Positions 24,842 through 32,633 of a DNA stretch of 64,000 bases are shown piece after piece. The position numbers were made by a program, and so were the translations under genes. The notes under the pieces are model-generated. The model made no database searches. It was not told the DNA's origin and worked only from the letters and a program-made list of their open reading frames with translations. Position 1 is the first letter of the stretch. Each line of letters opens with the position of its first letter. Origin of the DNA: CAYSWS01 sp964434935 (GTDB taxonomy: Bacteria > Patescibacteriota > WWE3 > UBA101185 > UBA10185); assembly GCA_964434935.1 (NCBI GenBank), contig CAYSWS010000002.1:1-64000 (forward strand), read 5' to 3'.

Positions 24842-27109
24842 ATGAACAAAAAAACTGCCCCCATATTGAGATTTAATGAGGTTCGAAAGACTGACATACC
24901 ATTGGTGGGAGGAAAAGGTGCCAATTTAGGAGAAATGGTTCACGCCGGCATCCCCGTGCCTGATGGTTTCATCGTTACAGCTAAGGCTTATTACGATTTT
25001 CTCAAGCTCACATCGTTAAAACAGAAGATCTTGACCGAACTTTCGGGTTTGGATGTAGATGACTCTAAAAAGCTGCAGCAAGCCTCAGAAAGAGTGAAGA
25101 CCGCTATTTTAAGAGCTAAGATGCCTGACGAATTGGCGGAAAAGATCAAGAAATCCTATCACGAGCTGTGCGGTAGCCACGATAAACTGGTAGCCGTCAG
25201 GTCCTCAGCTACGGCCGAGGATCTTCCCGATGCCTCATTTGCCGGACAGCAGGAGACTTACTTGAATATTAAGGGTTGGGAACAAGTTGTTAAGAATACT
25301 CAGAAATGCTGGGCTTCGCTTTTTACTTCCAGAGCTATTTTTTATCGTACGGAAAAGGGGTTTAGCCACTTTAAGATAGGCATCGCCGTACCGGTGCAGC
25401 TCATGGTGCAGTCTGAGGTTTCGGGGATCATGTTCACGGTCAATCCCCTGACCAATAATCCCAAAGAAGTGTCCATAGAGGCAGGTTTTGGCCTTGGCCA
25501 GCCCATAGTTTCCGGTGAGATCACGCCTGACCAGTATATCGTGAGGAAAAAGACCAAAGAAGTGTTATCCAAGGAGATCATGAAACAGACCTGGCAGTAC
25601 ACCATAGAAAAGAAAGTACCCATTTCTAAAGCTCACCAGAAAAAGCAGAAGTTAAGTGATAAAAAGATTGTTGAGTTGGCTGAGATAGGCATGAAGATCG
25701 AGGAGCACTACGGACATCCCCAGGACATTGAATGGGGTATGGAGAATAACAAACTTTATATTGTGCAGTCCAGACCGGTGACCACGTTGGATTCTCTGAC
25801 CAAGCAGGAAACCGTTACTACCAAGATGGACGCTTCCAAAAAAGGCAAGAAGTTATTGGAAGGTTTAGGCGCTTCACCGGGGGCTGCTTCAGGACCGGTG
25901 CGTATAATTGGCAATCCCAACGAGATCAACAAGGTTAAAGAGGGCGATGTTCTGGTGGCCGTTATGACCAACCCCGATTATGTGCCGGCCATGAGAAGAG
26001 CCGCCGCCATTGTGACCGATGAAGGAGGTAGGACCAGCCATGCGGCTATTGTCTCCAGAGAGTTGGGAGTGCCGGCGGTGGTCGGTTCCGGACAAGCCAC
26101 TAAAATGCTAAAAGACGGTGAGATCATCACAGTTGATGGTTCTGAAGGCTTTGTTTATGCCGGGGATCTTACCAAAGAGGTCGAGCTGGAAAAAGTCGAT
26201 ACCTCAAAAATGAAAACTGCCACCAAGATCTATCTTAATCTAGGCGAACCCCAGCTGGCGGTGGAGATGGCACAAAGGAACGTTGACGGTATAGGGTTAC
26301 TGCGGGCAGAGTTCATGATCGCTAACATTGGCAAGCACCCCAGGTTGTTCATCAAGGAGAAAAAGCAGAAAGAGTTCATCGAACAATTGGCTGAAGACTT
26401 GGAAACATTTGCCTCAGCCTTTGATCCCAGGCCGGTGGTCTACAGATTTACCGATTTCAGGACCAACGAGTACCGCGGCCTTAAAGGCGGCGAGGAGTTT
26501 GAGGATGTGGAAGCTAATCCTATGATAGGTTACAGAGGTGTGAGCCGCTACATAGAAGATGCAGATGTCTTTAAGCTTGAGGTTGAGGCTATTAAGATCG
26601 TGCGCAATAAGAAAGGCTATAAAAATCTGCACGTCATGTTCCCCTTTGTACGAACTGTTGAGCAGCTGCAGGAAGTTAAAACAATTATGGCCTCATACGG
26701 TCTAAGACGAAGTGGTTCCTTCAAAGTCTGGATGATGGTGGAGGTTCCCTCCAACGTCATTTTACTGGACGACTTCATAGATGTGGGTATTGATGGTGTT
26801 TCCGTAGGTACGAATGACCTGACCATGCTCACTTTGGGGGTGGACAGGGATAATGAGCGCGTGGCCAACGTCTACAGCGAAATGAACCAAGCCATACTTA
26901 ATAGCTTGGAGAAGATCATTACCACAGCCAGAAAGAGAGGCATAACCTCATCCATTTGCGGACAAGCACCCTCGGTCTATCCTGAGCTGGTGAAGATGTT
27001 AGTGGACTGGGGCATGACCTCGGTTTCGGTAAGCCCGGACGTTATAGAAAAGACCAGAGCCATTGTCTATGAAATGGAAAAGAAAGTATTGAGCAAGCCC
27101 AAGAAATAG
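24842..27109 (+). CDS. ppsA: Phosphoenolpyruvate synthase
   Basis: A 755-residue PEP synthase in the usual domain order. The ATP-grasp domain (LVGGKGANLGEM, then RSSATAEDLPDASFAGQQETYL) is followed by the swivelling phosphohistidine domain (GGRTSHAAIVSRELG, with H400) and the PEP/pyruvate TIM barrel. In the barrel GLLRAEFM, DFRTNEY, GTNDLTMLTLGVDR and SSICGQAPS carry the metal ligands and the catalytic Cys. It makes PEP from pyruvate and ATP, or may run toward pyruvate in organisms lacking pyruvate kinase. It lies 9 bp before enolase, which acts on the same metabolite. Confidence 0.95.
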   Translation: MNKKTAPILRFNEVRKTDIPLVGGKGANLGEMVHAGIPVPDGFIVTAKAYYDFLKLTSLKQKILTELSGLDVDDSKKLQQASERVKTAILRAKMPDELAEKIKKSYHELCGSHDKLVAVRSSATAEDLPDASFAGQQETYLNIKGWEQVVKNTQKCWASLFTSRAIFYRTEKGFSHFKIGIAVPVQLMVQSEVSGIMFTVNPLTNNPKEVSIEAGFGLGQPIVSGEITPDQYIVRKKTKEVLSKEIMKQTWQYTIEKKVPISKAHQKKQKLSDKKIVELAEIGMKIEEHYGHPQDIEWGMENNKLYIVQSRPVTTLDSLTKQETVTTKMDASKKGKKLLEGLGASPGAASGPVRIIGNPNEINKVKEGDVLVAVMTNPDYVPAMRRAAAIVTDEGGRTSHAAIVSRELGVPAVVGSGQATKMLKDGEIITVDGSEGFVYAGDLTKEVELEKVDTSKMKTATKIYLNLGEPQLAVEMAQRNVDGIGLLRAEFMIANIGKHPRLFIKEKKQKEFIEQLAEDLETFASAFDPRPVVYRFTDFRTNEYRGLKGGEEFEDVEANPMIGYRGVSRYIEDADVFKLEVEAIKIVRNKKGYKNLHVMFPFVRTVEQLQEVKTIMASYGLRRSGSFKVWMMVEVPSNVILLDDFIDVGIDGVSVGTNDLTMLTLGVDRDNERVANVYSEMNQAILNSLEKIITTARKRGITSSICGQAPSVYPELVKMLVDWGMTSVSVSPDVIEKTRAIVYEMEKKVLSKPKK

Positions 27110-27118
27110 CACTGCCTT

Positions 27119-28351
27119 ATGCCCAAAATTAAAGAAATCAAAGCTCATAAGATAGTCAATTCCAGAGGAAGTTGGACTGTTGATACCAGGATCACTCTGG
27201 AGGATGGTATGTTCATAGAGCAACCTGTCCCCAGCGGAGCTTCCAGAGGAGAAAATGAGGCTGCTTATCTTCCTGTAGAAAAAGCTGTGAGCGTCATATC
27301 CACTGTCATCAACGACGCCTTGAAAGGGGAGGATCCCACACAGCAAAGACGCATTGATAACATATTGTTGGAAATGGACGGCACGGGAAATAAGAAGAAT
27401 TTGGGTGGTAACAGTATTTTGTCCGTATCCTTGGGCATAGCTCAGTTGAGTGCCCGGTTTTTAGGCATTGAGCTGTTCGAATATGTCTCTGATCTCTATG
27501 GCAAGAAGATCGTAAAAGATCCGCACATGAAATTTCCCACACCGGTTTTCAATATTCTCAATGGCGGCAAACATGCCTACAATAATCTCTCCTTCCAAGA
27601 ATTTATGGTTATTCCGGCGCAAAACAGGAATTTCCTCCAGCAAATGGAGATGGGTGTGAACGTCTACATCAAGCTTAAAGATAATTTGCTCAAAAAGGAG
27701 TACAGCGTTGGAGTGGGTGACGAAGGTGGATTTGCTCCTGAAGGATTTACGGCCGACAAAGCACTGACTTTTATAAGAGATGCGGCCAAAAGTATGTATA
27801 AATTGGGCGAAGATGTGTTCATGGGCATGGACGTGGCAGCCGAGTCCTTCGTCGAACACGATGAATACAAGATCTCGGAAGAGGACCTGTCTTTGGGCGT
27901 GAGTGAATTCACAGACTACTATGAGCAAATGATCAACAAGTTCCCGCTCATTTACATTGAAGATCCGTTCTACGAAAAAGATTATGAGGGTTGGGACAAG
28001 TTCTACAAGAGATTTTCTCAGCGTTTGCTGGTAGTAGCTGATGACCTGGTCGTGACCAACACAAAATATCTGCAAAAAGCCATAGATAAGAGGCTGGCTA
28101 ATGCAGTCATTGTAAAGCCAAATCAAGTCGGTACGTTATCCGAGACCCTGGATTTTATAAGAATGGCCAAGGGTAATAACATGGCTATAGTTGTGTCTCA
28201 CAGAAGCGGTGACACAGCCGAAGACAGTTTTATAGCCGATCTAGCCCTGGCCGTGGAGGCGGAATTTCTAAAATCAGGTGCTCCCGTAAGGGGAGAACGA
28301 GTGGTCAAGTACAATAGGCTGTTGGATATTTTTTCTGAGATCTCGTCTTAA
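27119..28351 (+). CDS. eno: Enolase (divergent)
   Basis: A 410-residue enolase. The N-terminal domain has VNSRGSWTVDTRITLEDG and VPSGASRGENEA, where most enolases read SRGNPTVE and ASTG. FNILNGGKHAYNNLSFQEFMVIP, VGDEGGFAPEG, IYIEDPFYEKD, VVADDLVVTN, VIVKPNQVGTLSE and VSHRSGDTAEDSFIADLALA keep the magnesium ligands, catalytic Glu and Lys and the HRSG loop. The usual GQIKTG is replaced by EFLKSG. It interconverts 2-phosphoglycerate and PEP and is grouped with ppsA. Catalytic residues look intact, so activity is expected in spite of the divergence. Confidence 0.93.
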   Translation: MPKIKEIKAHKIVNSRGSWTVDTRITLEDGMFIEQPVPSGASRGENEAAYLPVEKAVSVISTVINDALKGEDPTQQRRIDNILLEMDGTGNKKNLGGNSILSVSLGIAQLSARFLGIELFEYVSDLYGKKIVKDPHMKFPTPVFNILNGGKHAYNNLSFQEFMVIPAQNRNFLQQMEMGVNVYIKLKDNLLKKEYSVGVGDEGGFAPEGFTADKALTFIRDAAKSMYKLGEDVFMGMDVAAESFVEHDEYKISEEDLSLGVSEFTDYYEQMINKFPLIYIEDPFYEKDYEGWDKFYKRFSQRLLVVADDLVVTNTKYLQKAIDKRLANAVIVKPNQVGTLSETLDFIRMAKGNNMAIVVSHRSGDTAEDSFIADLALAVEAEFLKSGAPVRGERVVKYNRLLDIFSEISS

Positions 28352-28360
28352 AAGAGCGGC

Positions 28361-29047
28361 TTACCTTAAAACATAAGCGGCATAATCTTTACCTAAAGGA
28401 GTTTCCACGGCGGCTGTTTGTTCGTCAGAAAGTTCTTCAAAATATTTTCTAAAGCCTCTTATGGAATTACCATGGCAGGAAATAGCCACGTTCACTCCTG
28501 TTTGCTTTACTAAAGGCACGATCTCATCGCAAAAATCTTTGACCCGGGTGCAGACCATGGCTAGGTTCTCGCCGCCGGGAGGAATGACATTATAATCTCT
28601 TCTAAAAGCATGCAGCAGTTCCTTGTTCCACAAATAAAGTTCCAATTTACTGTACCCTTCCAGCACACCGTATCCTCTTTCTTTGATACGTGGATCCTTG
28701 ACGATCTCCAGAGACTTGGCTGTTTGATTTTGCGACATGACGATCTCCATAGTTTTTATAGCTCTTTTTAGATCAGAAGAAATAAGCATGCCGATCTTCT
28801 TATCCTTTAATTTAGGTGTCAGTTCCTCAGCCTGTTCTCTTCCTTTTTCAGTAATATCGCAGTCTCGCCAACCGCTGAAGATAAAATTAGCATTATCTTC
28901 CGATTGCCCATGCCTGAAAATATACATGACCGGATATTTTGTTGATTCTTCTTTAGGTAGGGGATCGACCTTTTTGTAAGTAAGAAGTTCAACAGCTCTG
29001 TCCACTTCTTCTTGGGAATATCTTTGGTAGAAGGCAGTAAGGTCCAT
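28361..29047 (-). CDS. 2,3-BPG-dependent phosphoglycerate mutase-like histidine phosphatase
   Basis: A 228-residue histidine-phosphatase-fold protein. IFRHGQSEDNANFIFSGWRDCDIT near 45 has the phospho-accepting His in RHG and the GWRD segment of GpmA-type mutases. RGYGVLEGYSKLEL and VAISCHGNSIRGFRKYF carry the second His and the Arg. It probably interconverts 3- and 2-phosphoglycerate, which fits its position next to enolase and PEP synthase; a general phosphatase role cannot be excluded. It starts with ATG 6 nt after a TAATAT hexamer. Its 3' end is 9 bp from the convergent enolase gene. Confidence 0.85.
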   Translation of the reverse strand: MDLTAFYQRYSQEEVDRAVELLTYKKVDPLPKEESTKYPVMYIFRHGQSEDNANFIFSGWRDCDITEKGREQAEELTPKLKDKKIGMLISSDLKRAIKTMEIVMSQNQTAKSLEIVKDPRIKERGYGVLEGYSKLELYLWNKELLHAFRRDYNVIPPGGENLAMVCTRVKDFCDEIVPLVKQTGVNVAISCHGNSIRGFRKYFEELSDEQTAAVETPLGKDYAAYVLR

Positions 29048-29053
29048 GTATAA

Positions 29054-29059
29054 ATATTA
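29054..29059 (-). promoter_or_regulatory. -10 element TAATAT, 6 nt before the phosphoglycerate mutase gene
   Basis: On the minus strand TAATAT, 6 nt, ATG. It is paired with the divergent plus-strand TATCAT at 29080-29085. Confidence 0.5.
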
Positions 29060-29079
29060 GCACATGAATTAATTTATGA

Positions 29080-29085
29080 TATCAT
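29080..29085 (+). promoter_or_regulatory. -10 element TATCAT, 7 nt before the DedA gene
   Basis: TATCAT, 7 nt, GTG. A TATGAT overlaps just upstream (29075-29080). No Shine-Dalgarno. Confidence 0.5.
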
Positions 29086-29092
29086 CACCTTT

Positions 29093-29767
29093 GTGAACCA
29101 AATAGTCGATGCCTTTTTAAATCATGATCTCATGAGATTCATACAGCTTATAGGGCTGGTGGGTGTATTTACGGTCGTCTTTTCCGAATCAGGTCTCTTG
29201 ATCGGATTTTTCTTACCCGGCGACAGCCTGCTTTTCACAGCCGGTCTTCTGGCTTCTCCGGGATTTCATTTGTTTAGCATCTGGACATTAGCCATTGGTG
29301 CTAATATAGCCGCTGTGTTGGGCGACAATGTAGGATACGAATTCGGCAAGAGAGTAGGCAGGAAGTTGTTTAGGAAGGAAGAGTCCCTGTTATTCAAACC
29401 GAAAAATGTCATCAAGGCCCAGGAATTCTACGAAAAGCACGGTGGTAAGGCTATAGTCATCGCCAGATTCATGCCTATTGTGAGAACTTTCGTACCGGTG
29501 GTGGCGGGCATAGGCAAGATGGACCATAAACGTTTTACTTTTTTTAATTTTTTAGGCGGGACCATGTGGACGTGGGGCATGAGTTGGTTGGGTTACTATT
29601 TGGGTAGCATAATACCTGATGTTGATAAATATCTCTTACCTATTGTACTGGTGATCATTATTATTTCCGTGTTGCCTCCCATTTGGCATGTTTATAAGGA
29701 AAATAAGGAATCCTGGCACGAAAAACTAAGGGAAAAGGTCAGGAATAAGATAAAATATGGTGCTTAA
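29093..29767 (+). CDS. DedA/SNARE-associated family membrane protein
   Basis: A 224-residue polytopic protein with family landmarks. FSESGLLIGFFLPGDSLLFTAGLLA near residue 30 is the re-entrant glycine-rich segment. GDNVGYEFGKRVGRKLF follows near 80, and ARFMPIVRTFVPVVAGIGKM near 124 carries the conserved Arg residues. DedA-domain proteins are membrane transporters, several of which act as undecaprenyl-phosphate or phospholipid flippases. In an envelope-rich window carrier-lipid recycling is plausible but not shown. It starts with GTG and ends overlapping the convergent lexA by 4 bp. Confidence 0.93.
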   Translation: MNQIVDAFLNHDLMRFIQLIGLVGVFTVVFSESGLLIGFFLPGDSLLFTAGLLASPGFHLFSIWTLAIGANIAAVLGDNVGYEFGKRVGRKLFRKEESLLFKPKNVIKAQEFYEKHGGKAIVIARFMPIVRTFVPVVAGIGKMDHKRFTFFNFLGGTMWTWGMSWLGYYLGSIIPDVDKYLLPIVLVIIIISVLPPIWHVYKENKESWHEKLREKVRNKIKYGA

Positions 29768-30393
29768 TCGTACCTTCTGATAATACCCGTCACCTTACCC
29801 TGGACTTGCACTTCGCTGGCTTTGACTATGATGGGATCCATGTTCTGGTTGGCCGGCTGCAATCTTATCTTGCCGTTTTCCTCACGGTAGAACTTTTTCA
29901 AGGTAGCAAAGCCGTTATCCAATAAGGCCACCACTATATCACCGTTGTTAGCTGTGTCCTGGTGCTGAATGACCACATTATCGCCGTCAAAAATACCCTC
30001 ATCGATCATCGAATCTCCTCTAACTTGCAGCACGTAGCACCTTTTTGTCTTGGAAACCAGGTCCGAAGACACCAAGACAGTATTTATGGGATTCTCAATA
30101 GCCTCAATAGGTTCGCCAGCGGCTATGTAGCCCACTACAGGCAGTTCTATGGCGTTCATGGATGTGCTGAAGGCATCGTCTATCACCTCAATGCCTCTGA
30201 CAGCTCCCTCATACCTTTTTATAACACCTTTTTTACTGAGAGCCTGTAAATGTTCATGTACGGTAGCCAAAGAAGAAAGACTCATGGCATCGGCTATCTC
30301 CTGTAATGTGGGTGAGGTGCCGTTTAGCTGAATATACTGGGAAATATAATCTAGGATCTGTCTTTGTCTTTTATATAGTGTAATTGGGCTCAT
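29764..30393 (-). CDS. lexA: LexA repressor
   Basis: A 209-residue LexA. The winged-helix DNA-binding domain is at residues 1-65 (SPTLQEIADAMSLSSLATVHEHL). The self-cleavage bond is A92-G93 in GYIAAGEPIE. The catalytic dyad is S128 (VRGDSMIDEG) and K166 (FATLKKFYRE). All parts needed for RecA-stimulated autocleavage are present. The gene is divergent from uvrB and has a GAAAGG Shine-Dalgarno 6 nt before its ATG, unlike most genes nearby. A 23-bp dyad overlaps its promoter. Its 3' end overlaps the DedA gene by 4 bp. Confidence 0.96.
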   Translation of the reverse strand: MSPITLYKRQRQILDYISQYIQLNGTSPTLQEIADAMSLSSLATVHEHLQALSKKGVIKRYEGAVRGIEVIDDAFSTSMNAIELPVVGYIAAGEPIEAIENPINTVLVSSDLVSKTKRCYVLQVRGDSMIDEGIFDGDNVVIQHQDTANNGDIVVALLDNGFATLKKFYREENGKIRLQPANQNMDPIIVKASEVQVQGKVTGIIRRYD

Positions 30394-30424
30394 GTGGTGC
30401 CTTTCGTAAAAACTTTGTATTTTC

Positions 30425-30447
30425 TTTGGTAATTATATGCTACCGAA
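30425..30447. promoter_or_regulatory. Candidate LexA operator dyad in the lexA-uvrB gap
   Basis: TTTGGTA-N9-TACCGAA, a dyad with 6 of 7 matching positions, covers the TATAAT of the minus-strand lexA promoter. A CGAAC half-site of the Gram-positive SOS-box type is at 30444-30448, without a good second half. Position supports autoregulation; the motif is not a known consensus. Confidence 0.4.
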
Positions 30448-30466
30448 CAAACACCAAACATGTCAA
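30432..30466 (-). promoter_or_regulatory. lexA promoter
   Basis: On the minus strand a perfect TTGACA (plus 30461-30466) is followed 18 bp later by TAGCAT and 23 bp later by TATAAT (plus 30432-30437). The leader to the lexA ATG is about 30-40 nt and has GAAAGG. Confidence 0.45.
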
Positions 30467-30497
30467 CAACTTTCCATAGAAAACCCAAACATTGTGC

Positions 30498-30503
30498 TAA
30501 AAT
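30498..30503 (+). promoter_or_regulatory. -10 element TAAAAT, 6 nt before uvrB
   Basis: TAAAAT, 6 nt, ATG at 30510. No Shine-Dalgarno and no good -35. Confidence 0.6.
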
Positions 30504-30509
30504 CTTTTT

Positions 30510-32588
30510 ATGTTCAAATTGCAGGCAGACTTTGTGCCTACGGGCGATCAGCCCCAGGCTATAGACTTTCTCAAGCATAATCTGGAGCAGGGAGCGCGTC
30601 ATCAGGTGTTGCTGGGGGTCACCGGCAGCGGCAAGACCTTTACCATGGCCAATGTCATCCAGGAAGTACAAAAGCCAACCTTAGTTCTATCTCACAACAA
30701 AACTCTGGCTGCCCAGCTCTATCAGGAGTTCAAAGAGTTTTTCCCCCATAACGCCGTCGAATATTTTGTGAGCTACTATGATTATTATCAGCCGGAGAGT
30801 TATTTGCCGGCCACCGATACCTATATTGAAAAGGATGCTGACATCAATGAACGCATTGATAGGCTGCGCTTGGCGGCTACCACATCTCTCATGACGCGGC
30901 AGGATGTGATCGTGGTGAGTTCTGTGTCCTGTATTTATAACCTTGGTTCGCCGGCTGAGTATTCCAAATTTGCTGTAGAGCTCAGAAAAGGCATGAAGAT
31001 AAGGTTGCAGGATCTTCTCAAAAGACTCAATCAGATCTTTTATGAACGATCGGAATTTGATTTTAAAAGGGGAACTTACAGAGTCAGGGGTAATATTGTC
31101 GATGTCTATCCTGCCTATGTTGATTACGCTCTCAGGCTGGAAATATTTGATGATAATCTGATCGATATAGATTATTTTGACCCTCTTACAGGAACAAGTG
31201 TGGGGTTTGAGGATCTACCGCAAACAAGACGTGGCAGTTACATAAAAGCTCTCACTCAGAACGAGCTGCAGCACCTGAGAGATATGTTAAGAAGCCACAG
31301 TCCTATAAGCATCTTTCCCGCCAAGCACTATATTACGGCTGAAGAAAAAAGAGAAGGTGCTCTGCAGCAGATACGTCACGATCTGGACTTTAGGGTCAAA
31401 GAGCTGGAATCAGCGGGAAAGAACATTGAAGCCTATCGATTAAAACAGCGCACTAATTACGATCTGGAAATGATGCAGGAAATAGGTTATTGCAAAGGTA
31501 TAGAGAATTATTCCAGATATTTTGATGGTAGAAAACCGGGCGAACCTCCGTATACACTAATGGATTTTTTCCCTGATGATTATTTGCTGGTGATCGATGA
31601 GTCTCACATCACGGTCCCCCAGGTCAGAGGCATGTACAATGGCGACAGGTCCCGCAAGGAGAATCTTATCAACTATGGTTTTAGGCTGCCCTCAGCATTG
31701 GATAATCGCCCCCTGAACTTTGAGGAATTCTTAAGAAAGATCAATCAGGCGGTTTATATAAGCGCTACGCCTGCAGAGTGGGAGCTAAGCATGTCCCAGG
31801 GTTTGGTAGCTGAACAGCTTATCAGGCCCACCGGCATTGTGGATCCACGAGTAACCATTTTGCCCTCCGAAAATCAGATCGAAGACCTGTTGCAAAGGAT
31901 CCAGCAGCGGGTCAAGGACAGGCAAAGGGTGCTGGTGACAACCTTGACCAAGAGAATGGCGGAAGAGCTCTCCACTTATCTCAAGGAAAAAGGCATAAAC
32001 GTCACTTATCTACATTCGGACATAGATACTTTGGAAAGGACCGACATTTTGGACGATCTGAGAAAAGGTAATTATGATGTTCTGGTTGGCATCAATCTCT
32101 TAAGAGAAGGTTTAGATTTACCGGAAGTGTCTCTAGTGGCCATCCTCGATGCCGATAAAGAGGGCTTTTTAAGATCGGACACCTCTTTGGTGCAGACCAT
32201 GGGCAGAGCAGCCAGGCATATATTAGGAGAAGTGGTCATGTATGCCGATAAGGTCACCGGTAGCATGGAGAGAGCTATTAACGAAGTCGACAGGCGTCGT
32301 GAGATACAGGTAGCTTACAATAAGGAACATGACGTGACCCCGGTGCAGATCGAAAAACCCTTCCGAGACAAGCTCATAGACGAGGTCATCGAAGAACAGA
32401 TCACTAAAAAAGACCATGACCGAGATACGGAGATCGATTATATGCAGTTGCCGCCACGGGAATTGAAAGCCGAGATCAAGAAAATGGAAAAGCTTATGAA
32501 GTTCGAAGCCGAAATGTTGAATTTTGAAGCTGCGGCTGAGCTTAGAGATAAAATAATTAGGATCAAGAAAAACTCCAATATTGACTAG
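30510..32588 (+). CDS. uvrB: Excinuclease ABC subunit B
   Basis: A 692-residue UvrB, full length. Walker A is LLGVTGSGKTFTMANVI near 33. The beta-hairpin is YYDYYQPESYLPATDTYIEKD near 92. DEAD-like box LLVIDESHITVPQ is near 357, motif V-VI region INLLREGLDLPEVSLVAILDADKEGFLRS near 528 and QTMGRAARH near 565. The C-terminal UVR domain (ELKAEIKKMEKLMKFEAEMLNFEAAAELRDKI) that contacts UvrC is intact. It is the damage-verifying helicase-like subunit of nucleotide excision repair. It is transcribed away from lexA, so SOS control is likely. Confidence 0.97.
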   Translation: MFKLQADFVPTGDQPQAIDFLKHNLEQGARHQVLLGVTGSGKTFTMANVIQEVQKPTLVLSHNKTLAAQLYQEFKEFFPHNAVEYFVSYYDYYQPESYLPATDTYIEKDADINERIDRLRLAATTSLMTRQDVIVVSSVSCIYNLGSPAEYSKFAVELRKGMKIRLQDLLKRLNQIFYERSEFDFKRGTYRVRGNIVDVYPAYVDYALRLEIFDDNLIDIDYFDPLTGTSVGFEDLPQTRRGSYIKALTQNELQHLRDMLRSHSPISIFPAKHYITAEEKREGALQQIRHDLDFRVKELESAGKNIEAYRLKQRTNYDLEMMQEIGYCKGIENYSRYFDGRKPGEPPYTLMDFFPDDYLLVIDESHITVPQVRGMYNGDRSRKENLINYGFRLPSALDNRPLNFEEFLRKINQAVYISATPAEWELSMSQGLVAEQLIRPTGIVDPRVTILPSENQIEDLLQRIQQRVKDRQRVLVTTLTKRMAEELSTYLKEKGINVTYLHSDIDTLERTDILDDLRKGNYDVLVGINLLREGLDLPEVSLVAILDADKEGFLRSDTSLVQTMGRAARHILGEVVMYADKVTGSMERAINEVDRRREIQVAYNKEHDVTPVQIEKPFRDKLIDEVIEEQITKKDHDRDTEIDYMQLPPRELKAEIKKMEKLMKFEAEMLNFEAAAELRDKIIRIKKNSNID

Positions 32589-32633
32589 TCTTATTTTGGT
32601 TTGTACAATCAATAAAACTTAGCTGTCTCAATT

